From JBGPYM01 sp041493205 (GTDB lineage: Bacteria; Bacteroidota; Ignavibacteria; UBA10030; UBA6906), in assembly GCA_041493205.1 (NCBI GenBank), contig JBGPYM010000194.1:1-6279 (forward strand): 6,279 nucleotides of DNA. The letters are read 5' to 3'. The notes under the pieces are model-generated. The model was given only the letters and a program-made list of their open reading frames with translations. It was not told where the DNA came from and ran no database searches. A program made the position numbers and the translations under genes. Numbering within the stretch: position 1 is the first letter of the stretch; each line of letters begins with the position of its first letter. Shown piece by piece: positions 1-5,355 of the stretch.

Positions 1-2
1 AT

Positions 3-1004
3 TCGTCGTATGCCGGCACTATTTATGCGCACGGCAACTGGTGGGGTGATTACCCGCCCTTTCCCGCGCTGTCAGGAAATGTGGATTATTCTGATGCCCT
101 CAATTCCGATCCAAACGGATGGGCAAAGGTGGCGGTGAAGTTAGGGTCGAACTCTGCCCCGGTCTCCTCGCCTCAGGTGAGCACCGCTTCCCTTGACACC
201 CTTGGATTGGCAGCATTCGCCGAGGGCCAGCGTCTCTTCCTCAAGGGTGAGAGCGAACGTGCATTCACAAGCTTCGACCAGCTTGTTAAACGGTATCCAA
301 ACAGCCTTGCTGGGACCAAATCGCTGATCTATCTTGCGCGGATACAACATAAACTGAACCTACCGGCAAAACCCACATTGACTGACGTAGCCAATGTGGA
401 ACCGAGAACTTCGGTCGGGAAACTTGCGAAACTCTTGCTCGTTGGCGAGTTGTTGCGGGAATCTGATAACGTGGGAGCCTTGACGACCGCTGAGTCGCTC
501 CTGGATTGCGGCGACAGTCTGCTTGTGAAACACGCACTCTACAATGCAGGTAATATCCTGTGGTACCGACTGGGGAACAAAGCGAAGGGAGAATCGTATT
601 TCAGGACCCTTGCAGAAGCATTCCCGGGCGATGCACTCTCGATTTCCGGTCTCGATGCACTCGGGGAAAGATATGTTGATCAATCACGGCCCCCAAAAAA
701 GGAGGAAAGTGCAAGCGTACCAGGCGCATTTACGCTCCATCCGAATCATCCGAATCCGTTCAATCCGTCGACCACGATTGAATATGATATGCCATGGCCG
801 GCGCACGTTTCAGCCATCGTGTACGACGTGCTGGGCCGTCAGGTAACCCAGCTTGCGAATGGCTTCCAATCGGCGGGATCGTATTCACTCCGTTGGAATG
901 CTTCAGGGATGGCCTCTGGCGTGTATCTCTTGCGCCTGACTATATCTGATGGGTCTGGTCACCCGCTCTTGGACAAAGTGAATAAATTGCTTCTGGCCAA
1001 ATAA
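3..1004 (+). CDS. Secreted beta-helix/TPR protein with T9SS type A sorting domain (5' partial)
   Basis: The frame is open to the window's left edge, so the N-terminus, including any signal peptide, is missing; 333 residues are visible. The GTG at 81 is only an internal codon, because the preceding in-frame residues (HGNWWGDYPP, then SGNVDYSDALNSDP) match the last turns of right-handed parallel beta-helix proteins. Visible residues 69-114 (GQRLFLKGESERAFTSFDQL) look like a tetratricopeptide repeat and 172-217 like a weaker second one. Residues 243-333 form the sorting domain: FTLHPNHPNPFNPSTTIEY, then VYDVLGRQV, GSYSLRWNASGMASGVYLLR and a basic KLLLAK end. In the family this domain directs export through the type IX system in the outer membrane, after which it is usually cleaved. 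The protein is therefore probably a cell-surface or released protein. Substrate or binding partner cannot be told. It ends at TAA and is followed at once by a terminator, so it is transcriptionally separate from the genes to the right. Confidence 0.88.
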   Translation, partial: SSYAGTIYAHGNWWGDYPPFPALSGNVDYSDALNSDPNGWAKVAVKLGSNSAPVSSPQVSTASLDTLGLAAFAEGQRLFLKGESERAFTSFDQLVKRYPNSLAGTKSLIYLARIQHKLNLPAKPTLTDVANVEPRTSVGKLAKLLLVGELLRESDNVGALTTAESLLDCGDSLLVKHALYNAGNILWYRLGNKAKGESYFRTLAEAFPGDALSISGLDALGERYVDQSRPPKKEESASVPGAFTLHPNHPNPFNPSTTIEYDMPWPAHVSAIVYDVLGRQVTQLANGFQSAGSYSLRWNASGMASGVYLLRLTISDGSGHPLLDKVNKLLLAK

Positions 1005-1030
1005 GCACGGTTCGATTGCCACTCGTGTTC

Positions 1031-1067
1031 GCGGCGGCGACTGAAAAAGTCGCCGCCGCCATTTTGT
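1031..1067 (+). terminator. Rho-independent terminator of the T9SS-sorted protein gene
   Basis: There is a perfect 12-bp stem, GCGGCGGCGACT (1031-1042) against AGTCGCCGCCGC (1048-1059), with a GAAAA loop and a short T-rich tail (CATTTTGT). It lies 26 bases after the stop codon of the preceding gene. The T-run is only four bases, but the stem is very strong. Confidence 0.85.
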
Positions 1068-1132
1068 ACGTCCAGCCTGACGGAAGTCCAGGGGTCGCCG
1101 CGCATCCATCGGACCGGCAGATGCCCACTCCG

Positions 1133-1149
1133 TGCTTGAAATTCAAGCA
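1133..1149. promoter_or_regulatory. Perfect 17-bp palindrome, candidate operator
   Basis: TGCTTGAA (1133-1140) and TTCAAGCA (1142-1149) are exact reverse complements around a single central A. The palindrome covers the whole -35 box (TTGAAA, 1136-1141) of the promoter that follows. This is where a dimeric repressor would block RNA polymerase. As RNA the central loop would be too tight and no T-run follows, so a DNA-binding site is more likely than a terminator. The binding protein is unknown. Confidence 0.5.
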
Positions 1150-1164
1150 AAAAATGGGTACTAT
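1136..1164 (+). promoter_or_regulatory. Sigma70-type promoter upstream of the small basic gene and folP
   Basis: TTGAAA (1136-1141) is separated by 17 bases from TACTAT (1159-1164), matching consensus at 5/6 and 4/6 positions with ideal spacing. It lies after the terminator and before the next open frame, which puts the transcript start near 1171 and leaves a leader of roughly 50 bases. It is the only good promoter seen before folP, so it may drive the small gene and the folP-cdaA-pcm-miaA run. Confidence 0.6.
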
Positions 1165-1224
1165 GATCGGTAATCCTCGACAAACGTCCAGAAGCAGGTA
1201 CGGATCATTCTACCGGGAGACATG

Positions 1225-1323
1225 ATGAATAAGAAGTCGATGGTGGTGCGCAGGAAGCATAAAAAGGCGACTGAGAGGGCCAAGGCCAAGCGCCGGGCAC
1301 TTCTGGCCAAGAAGAAGGATTAA
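1225..1323 (+). CDS. Tiny lysine/arginine-rich protein, possible AURKAIP1/COX24 (bS22-like) ribosomal protein
   Basis: This short open frame encodes 32 residues from ATG 1225; an adjacent in-frame ATG at 1222 would add one. GGGAG (1215-1219) lies 5 bases before 1225, a good Shine-Dalgarno distance, and only 2 before 1222, so 1225 is preferred. About half of the residues are Lys or Arg, with no Cys, Trp, Tyr or Phe. The central stretch RRKHKKATERAKAKRR followed by a KKKD end resembles, from memory, the roughly 31-residue Bacteroidota proteins annotated as AURKAIP1/COX24 domain-containing, which share an (R/K)HKxAT core and a poly-lysine tail. That family is related to mitochondrial mS38 and actinobacterial bS22, which sit on 16S rRNA of the small subunit. 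A near-consensus promoter and a Shine-Dalgarno support expression. The alternative is an unrelated RNA- or DNA-binding basic peptide. The coding call is fairly secure; the family call is tentative. Confidence 0.68.
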   Translation: MNKKSMVVRRKHKKATERAKAKRRALLAKKKD

Positions 1324-1330
1324 CCCACGC

Positions 1331-1356
1331 ACGAGGTGACCGGATGGTTGCCTCGT
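1331..1356 (+). promoter_or_regulatory. 11-bp RNA hairpin between the small basic gene and folP
   Basis: ACGAGGTGACC (1331-1341) pairs with GGTTGCCTCGT (1346-1356) around a GGAT loop: nine Watson-Crick pairs plus two adjacent G-U wobbles. It starts 7 bases after the stop of the small gene. A run of six T (1372-1377) follows, but 15 bases after the stem, so this is not a standard intrinsic terminator. It could act as an mRNA-stabilising or processing element, or as an attenuator that lowers folP expression relative to the small gene. Confidence 0.45.
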
Positions 1357-1381
1357 CGCATTTCACGGGGATTTTTTGATT

Positions 1382-2251
1382 ATGACCGCCCCGCCATTTG
1401 TGTACCGCTTCGGGCGACGCACCTATGACCTGTCTGCCCGGACACATATCATGGGGATTTTAAACGTCACGCCCGATTCATTTTCCGACGGAGGCCGGTT
1501 CCTCTCCGTCCCGCGGGCAGTGGAGCACGCACTGGCCATGGCCGGTGCGGGAGCGGATTTTATCGATGTCGGGGGTGAATCGAGCCGCCCCCGGGGGACG
1601 GCGTACGGAGACGGCGCAGAGCCCGTCAGTGAACAGGAAGAACTCGACAGGGTTCTTCCTGTCATAGAACAGATAGTCCGTGCCACGGATGTCCCGGTCT
1701 CCATCGACACGACCAAGTCAGCGGTAGCCCGCCGCGCGCTTGCGGCAGGCGCGGTGATCGTCAACGATATCAGCGGCATGCGTTGCGACCCCGCAATGCC
1801 CGCCGCCATCGGGGGAGCCGGGGGGTCTGCCGTGCTCATGCACATGCGCGGCTCCCCGAAGACCATGCAATCGGATACCGCCTATGCCGACCTCTTCGGG
1901 GAAATCACGCTGTTCCTCAGAGAATCAATAGAACAGGGGAAGGCGCACGGCATCGTACAGATGATGGTCGATCCTGGAATAGGATTTGGCAAGAGCACCG
2001 CCGACAATTATCGTCTTCTCGCGGGGCTTCGGCGGTTCGCTGCGCTCGGGTACCCGCTCCTGGTGGGGCCGTCGCGCAAATCGTTTATCGGGGCTGCAAC
2101 GGACCTTCCCGTTGGCCAGCGGCTGGAAGGCACGATCGCGGCGACCGTTGCGGCGGTGCTCAACGGGGCGAACGTCGTCCGCGTACACGACGTGCCCCAG
2201 GTGGTGCGCGCAATCAAGGTCACGGACGAGGTGCGCCGGGCGGCGACCTGA
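1382..2251 (+). CDS. folP: Dihydropteroate synthase
   Basis: The enzyme condenses 6-hydroxymethyl-7,8-dihydropterin pyrophosphate with p-aminobenzoate to give dihydropteroate in cytosolic folate synthesis; it is the sulfonamide target. The 289-residue length fits the TIM-barrel family. All signature stretches are present in order: MGILNVTPDSFSDGG (24-38), DVGGESSRPRG (62-72), SIDTTK (107-112), NDISG (128-132), MHMRG (153-157), DPGIGFGKS (197-205), GPSRKSFIG (229-237) and RVHD (267-270). Loop 2 carries Ser68 where most members have Thr (GGESTRP) and is several residues longer than in E. coli. The start is not certain: a TTG at 1376 in the same frame sits 5 bases after GGGG (1367-1370), while ATG 1382 is 11 bases away; ATG is chosen because the two-residue difference has no consequence for the fold. 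The gene lies 58 bases after the small basic gene and 32 bases before cdaA, consistent with co-transcription. Confidence 0.96.
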   Translation: MTAPPFVYRFGRRTYDLSARTHIMGILNVTPDSFSDGGRFLSVPRAVEHALAMAGAGADFIDVGGESSRPRGTAYGDGAEPVSEQEELDRVLPVIEQIVRATDVPVSIDTTKSAVARRALAAGAVIVNDISGMRCDPAMPAAIGGAGGSAVLMHMRGSPKTMQSDTAYADLFGEITLFLRESIEQGKAHGIVQMMVDPGIGFGKSTADNYRLLAGLRRFAALGYPLLVGPSRKSFIGAATDLPVGQRLEGTIAATVAAVLNGANVVRVHDVPQVVRAIKVTDEVRRAAT

Positions 2252-2283
2252 GGCGAAACTCTCATCACAACGATGCCAGGGCC

Positions 2284-3099
2284 ATGGAACTGTTCAAGAT
2301 CGGGTTTCTCTCCGTCGGACTTTCCGACATCATCGACATCCTTCTGGTCTCGTTTCTCTTCTACCGGCTCTACCTGGCAATGCGCGGCACCATCGCCATT
2401 CAGATCTTCGGCGGGCTGCTGCTGATCCTCGCGTTTTCTTTCGTGGCTCAGGCCTCCAACCTGAAGGCCATGAGCTGGTTTCTGCGCACCCTCACCGACA
2501 TCTGGGTGATTGCCTTCATCATTCTGTTCCAGCCCGAACTTCGCCGCCTCCTCGTGCTTGTCAGCAGGAACCCGATTATCCGGCTCTTCCTCAAGGTGAA
2601 CGTGGACGAGTCGATTGATGAGGTCGTTTCGGCGGTGACAGAACTCTCCAAGAAAAAAATCGGCGCCCTGATCGTCTTCGTCCGGGCCTCCGGCATCCGG
2701 ATGGCGATCGAGACTGGAACGAAGCTCGACGCCCAGCTCAGCCGCTCGCTCCTGCTGTCGATCTTCAATCCCCGTTCTCCGCTCCATGACGGAGCAGTGG
2801 TGGTCAAGGACAAAGTAATCGAGGCGGCGCGCTGCACGCTCCCTCTCTCAAACCTCAACGCATGGGAAGGCCAGCTGCTCGGCACCCGCCACCGCGCCGG
2901 GCTCGGCATCTCGGAGCAGGCCGACGTCATTGCCGTCATCGTATCCGAGGAGTCGGGGATGGTGTCGATTGCGGAAAACGGAACACTCTACCGCGGACTC
3001 ACACCGGCCGTGCTCCGCAAGGAACTGAAGGCGCGGTTCAGCCTCGAGACCGACCGCTCTCCGGCCGCGGTCTGGCGCATCGTGAAAGCGGGAGCGTAG
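2284..3099 (+). CDS. cdaA: Diadenylate cyclase, membrane-bound CdaA type
   Basis: It makes the second messenger cyclic di-AMP from two ATP. The 271-residue length is close to B. subtilis CdaA. Three hydrophobic segments (about residues 13-33, 37-57 and 68-90) form the membrane anchor, followed by the cytosolic DAC (DisA_N) domain from about residue 108. Catalytic motifs are intact: DGA (169-171, in PLHDGAVV) and RHR (202-204, in GTRHRAGLGIS), plus the SEESGMVSIAENG stretch (221-233) near the active site. The open frame extends far upstream inside folP, but that is a shadow; ATG 2284 is the only sensible start and gives the normal N-terminal membrane segment. Its Shine-Dalgarno is poor (AGGG only 2 bases away), so translation may rely on coupling. 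In Firmicutes the neighbours are cdaR and glmM; here it follows folP, an arrangement I recall from Bacteroidota. It plausibly controls potassium/osmotic or envelope homeostasis, which is inference from the family. Confidence 0.95.
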   Translation: MELFKIGFLSVGLSDIIDILLVSFLFYRLYLAMRGTIAIQIFGGLLLILAFSFVAQASNLKAMSWFLRTLTDIWVIAFIILFQPELRRLLVLVSRNPIIRLFLKVNVDESIDEVVSAVTELSKKKIGALIVFVRASGIRMAIETGTKLDAQLSRSLLLSIFNPRSPLHDGAVVVKDKVIEAARCTLPLSNLNAWEGQLLGTRHRAGLGISEQADVIAVIVSEESGMVSIAENGTLYRGLTPAVLRKELKARFSLETDRSPAAVWRIVKAGA

Positions 3100-3107
3100 A
3101 CCACGGC

Positions 3108-3755
3108 GTGGGACGATTTGACGAGGAACGCGCTGAAATGATTGCCCTGTTGCGGGAGAGGGGGATCACCGACACGGACCTGCTCAGGGCGATGTCGACT
3201 GTGCCACGGCACCAGTTCGTCCCGGAACCGTTCACCAGCAGATCATACGAAGACTCAGCTCTTCCGATCGGCAAGATGCAGACGATCTCGCAACCGTACA
3301 CCGTAGCGTTCATGACGCAGGCGCTCGGCGTTCGATCGGGGCATAAAATCCTGGAGGTCGGGACCGGATCCGGGTACCAGGCGGCGGTCCTGGCGGAGAT
3401 GGGTGCACGGGTCTTTTCCATCGAGCGGAACCTCGACCTGCTTGCCGGTGCCCGCAAAATCCTCGACCGGCTGAAATACCGCGTCGTTTCAAAAGGGGGC
3501 GACGGGACAATCGGATGGAACGAGTTCGCGCCCTTCGATGGCATCATCGTCACGGCCGGGGCCCCCGAGGTGCCGTCCCCCCTCCCGAAGCAGCTCGTCG
3601 AAGGCGGGAAGCTGGTGATCCCCGTCGGCTCCCTCGCCACCCAGACGCTCCTGGTCATGACGCGTCACGGCGACGAATTCGAGCGCCACGCGCTTGAGGG
3701 CTTCAAATTTGTTCCGCTGATTGGAAAAATGGGCTGGGGCACGGGTGACAACTGA
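3108..3755 (+). CDS. pcm: Protein-L-isoaspartate O-methyltransferase
   Basis: This cytosolic SAM-dependent enzyme methylates L-isoaspartyl residues in aged proteins so that they can revert to aspartate. From GTG 3108 it has 215 residues, matching the family. Motifs: RHQFVPE (34-40), ALPIGKMQTISQP (51-63), the SAM loop LEVGTGSGYQ (82-91), acidic SIER (104-107), GDG (131-133), FDGIIVTAGAPEVP (143-156), VIPVG (170-174) and the family's C-terminal FVPLIGKMGW (201-210). GTG 3108 is chosen because it keeps the N-terminal helix EERAEMIALLRERGI that most members have; ATG 3138, with GAGGA 10 bases upstream, would cut into that helix and is the alternative. The gene begins 8 bases after cdaA stops and is followed directly by miaA, so it is almost certainly in the same operon. 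Confidence 0.94.
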   Translation: MGRFDEERAEMIALLRERGITDTDLLRAMSTVPRHQFVPEPFTSRSYEDSALPIGKMQTISQPYTVAFMTQALGVRSGHKILEVGTGSGYQAAVLAEMGARVFSIERNLDLLAGARKILDRLKYRVVSKGGDGTIGWNEFAPFDGIIVTAGAPEVPSPLPKQLVEGGKLVIPVGSLATQTLLVMTRHGDEFERHALEGFKFVPLIGKMGWGTGDN

Positions 3756-3756
3756 T

Positions 3757-4713
3757 GTGAGTGGTAGTGGGACGGGCGTCCCCGCCCGTCGAACCGTGCT
3801 CGTCCTTGTCGGCCCCACCGCCTCAGGCAAGACCGCTGTCGCCATGGAACTTGCCCGCCGCCTCCACGGCGAAATCATCTCTGCGGACTCGCGGCAGATC
3901 TACAAGTATCTTGACATCGGAACCGCAAAGCCGACCCCCGAACAGTGCGCCGAAATCCCCCACCATTTCGTAAACCTGTTGACGCCCGACCAGGACTATA
4001 ACGCGGGCCGGTTCGGAGAAGAAGGCCGCCGTGTCATCGACACCATCCTCGCCCGCTCCCGGATCCCTTTCGTGGTGGGAGGATCCGGACTTTACGTGCA
4101 GTCCCTTATTGACGGCTTTTTCGACGGCCCGGGCGCAGATCCGGAGTTCCGCGAGATCCTCGAAGAACGTCTTCGCACGGATGGTCTCCCTGCTCTCCTG
4201 GAAGATCTTCGCAGGGTCGATCCGCTCTCCGCGGCCCGGATTGATCCGACCAAACCCCGGCGGATCATGCGCGCACTGGAAGTTTATCACAAGACCGGCA
4301 CACCGCTCTCGAATCATCATGCAGCCCCTCCCCCCGACATCACATTCAAACCGCTCCTTTTCGGTCTGCTCTGGAAGAGAAGTGAGCTGTATGCCCGGAT
4401 CGACATTCGGTGCGGGCGGATGATCGATGACGGCCTTCTCCGCGAAGCAGAGGAACTCAAACGGCGCGGGTATCCTTCGACGCTCAATGCATTGAACACG
4501 GTGGGATACCGGGAGGCGTATTCGTTTCTGAGGGGTGAGATCGACCGGGAGGAGATGCTCCGGCTCTTCCAGCGGAACAGCCGGCGGTATGCGAAACGGC
4601 AGCTCACCTGGTTCCGCCGTGACCCGAGAATCCGCTGGATTGAAATGAACGGCCGGAACACCGCGGAGGAGACCGCCAATTGCATAGAAGCGGCTTACCG
4701 GACTCCCGCCTGA
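3757..4713 (+). CDS. miaA: tRNA dimethylallyltransferase
   Basis: It transfers the dimethylallyl group of DMAPP to N6 of A37 in tRNAs reading UNN codons, the first step of i6A/ms2i6A formation. Counting from GTG 3757 (318 residues): P-loop GPTASGKT (19-26), ISADSRQIYKYLDIGTAKP (41-59) with the catalytic Asp44, VGGSGLYVQSL (107-117), PRRIMRALEV (167-176), TVGYREAY (248-255) and RRYAKRQLTWFRRD (276-289). The family core is complete. The start is ambiguous: TTG 3721 and GTG 3745 overlap pcm, GTG 3757 follows the pcm stop by one base (TGATGTG, suitable for reinitiation), and GTG 3796 would start just before the P-loop and give 305 residues. No good Shine-Dalgarno decides between them. The first ~13 residues from 3757 (SGSGTGVPARR) are encoded by a GC-rich palindrome and look non-conserved. 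Confidence 0.95.
   Translation: MSGSGTGVPARRTVLVLVGPTASGKTAVAMELARRLHGEIISADSRQIYKYLDIGTAKPTPEQCAEIPHHFVNLLTPDQDYNAGRFGEEGRRVIDTILARSRIPFVVGGSGLYVQSLIDGFFDGPGADPEFREILEERLRTDGLPALLEDLRRVDPLSAARIDPTKPRRIMRALEVYHKTGTPLSNHHAAPPPDITFKPLLFGLLWKRSELYARIDIRCGRMIDDGLLREAEELKRRGYPSTLNALNTVGYREAYSFLRGEIDREEMLRLFQRNSRRYAKRQLTWFRRDPRIRWIEMNGRNTAEETANCIEAAYRTPA
3769..3790. repeat. GC-rich palindrome at the pcm/miaA junction
   Basis: GACGGGC (3771-3777) and GCCCGTC (3784-3790) are exact reverse complements around GTCCCC. An alternative hairpin, GGGAC (3769-3773) with GTCCC (3778-3782), excludes the first. Its form (GGGACGGGCGTCCCCGCCCG) resembles small dispersed intergenic REP-like repeats. Only one copy is in this window, so repetition in the genome cannot be shown here. 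It could hide or expose the miaA start region in the mRNA. Confidence 0.45.
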
Positions 4714-4725
4714 GCCGTTGCCGGC

Positions 4726-4754
4726 TTGCGATTTGTCAAAGATCCTTGTACTAT
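4726..4754 (+). promoter_or_regulatory. Sigma70-type promoter for the pilin-like gene cluster
   Basis: TTGCGA (4726-4731) and TACTAT (4749-4754) are separated by 17 bases. The -10 hexamer and spacing are identical to those of the promoter at 1136-1164. It lies in the 69-base gap between miaA and the next gene, placing a start near 4761 and a leader of about 22 bases with the Shine-Dalgarno inside it. No convincing terminator separates it from miaA, so read-through is also possible. Confidence 0.5.
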
Positions 4755-4768
4755 TTGCGCAGCATTGC

Positions 4769-4775
4769 GGAAGGA
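4769..4775 (+). promoter_or_regulatory. Shine-Dalgarno site fixing the first pilin-like start
   Basis: GGAAGGA ends 7 bases before ATG 4783. This favours ATG 4783 over the in-frame TTG at 4726, which overlaps the promoter -35 box and would put a charged, cysteine-containing stretch before the membrane segment. Confidence 0.75.
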
Positions 4776-4782
4776 TTCCCGG

Positions 4783-5340
4783 ATGATCAGATTCGAAATG
4801 ATTTTTGTCATCCTCGCGGGGGTGTTTCTCGGGACGCTCATCCTGAACGAGAACACGACAAACATGTCCACCTCGGAGACCCTTGTCGTCAGCCAGTTCG
4901 GCATCAACGCAACCTCCATTGCAAACTCCTACCTCGACAGGATTTCCAGTCCCACACTCGCCTTTGATGAGTACCTGCTCGGCGCCGCAGCACAACCGAA
5001 CCGCGTCGATTCGCTCGCCAAGCTCGGTTTTCTGACGACCATCCTCGGTCGCGAGACAGGAGAGGTGGCGCAGTCCCTGTACGACGACGTGGACGACTTT
5101 AATGGCCTGGACACGATGGTGGTAGTGACAGGTGTGGGGAATTTCCGCGTGCGCTGTGCCGTCCGTTATTATGATCCTGTCGCCGGCGCGCCCGTGTTCA
5201 CACCCACGTGGTACAAGCTCGTCCAGGTTACGGTGTGCGACACGGTCCCCGGCACCAACACGCACCACTTTCAGTTCGACGGCCGCCGGGCGGACCTTGT
5301 CGAACGCTCCGTCATCAGCTATTTCAAATTCCTCCAGTAA
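4783..5340 (+). CDS. PilV/MshD-like minor pilin-type protein
   Basis: The protein has 185 residues, with a hydrophobic segment directly at the N-terminus (about 6-21, IFVILAGVFLGTLI), then a polar helical stalk (ATSIANSYLDRISS, 43-56) leading to LAFDE (59-63), and a globular remainder. The stalk-to-FDE arrangement and the DDVDDFNGL stretch (101-109) are like PilV/MshD-type minor pilins, where a (F)xDVDDYxG motif is common. The usual prepilin peptidase site (Gly before Phe, Glu at +5) is not visible; the sequence begins MIRFEMIF, so processing may differ or be absent. Inferred role: an inner-membrane minor subunit helping to start a type IV pilus-like or type II secretion-like fibre. It begins a three-gene set with 15 bases to the next gene. 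The family assignment rests on pattern and context, not strong identity, so 'membrane-anchored hypothetical protein' is the cautious alternative. Confidence 0.8.
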   Translation: MIRFEMIFVILAGVFLGTLILNENTTNMSTSETLVVSQFGINATSIANSYLDRISSPTLAFDEYLLGAAAQPNRVDSLAKLGFLTTILGRETGEVAQSLYDDVDDFNGLDTMVVVTGVGNFRVRCAVRYYDPVAGAPVFTPTWYKLVQVTVCDTVPGTNTHHFQFDGRRADLVERSVISYFKFLQ

Positions 5341-5345
5341 TCGCC

Positions 5346-5350
5346 GGAGG
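5346..5350 (+). promoter_or_regulatory. Shine-Dalgarno site of the PilW-like gene
   Basis: A full GGAGG core ends 5 bases before GTG 5356 and fixes that non-ATG codon as the start. It lies in the 15-base gap after the preceding gene. Confidence 0.8.
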
Positions 5351-5355
5351 CCTCA

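Noticed and set aside
1068..1191. Direct repeat ACGTCCAG at 1068-1075 and 1184-1191
   Set aside because: An 8-base match 116 bases apart, with no flanking similarity, is within chance in a spacer of this size.
1016..1225. Plus-strand frame of 69 codons after the T9SS-sorted gene
   Set aside because: It runs straight through the terminator hairpin and the promoter and has no recognisable sequence.
1783..2283. In-frame upstream extension of cdaA through folP
   Set aside because: It would add 167 residues of arginine-rich, domain-free sequence in a second frame of folP; ATG 2284 restores normal CdaA length and N-terminus.
2008..2787. Minus-strand open frame of 259 codons opposite folP/cdaA
   Set aside because: It lies entirely opposite two conserved genes, is rich in charged low-complexity sequence and has no recognisable motif.
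4713..4726. Small hairpin AGCCG-TTGC-CGGCT just after miaA
   Set aside because: The stem is only 5 bp with no T-run after it, so it does not support a terminator call.
3823..5268. Long minus-strand open frame (481 codons) opposite miaA and the first pilin-like gene
   Set aside because: It is antisense to a complete, motif-rich miaA and shows no recognisable domain; long antisense frames are expected opposite GC-rich genes with strong codon bias.
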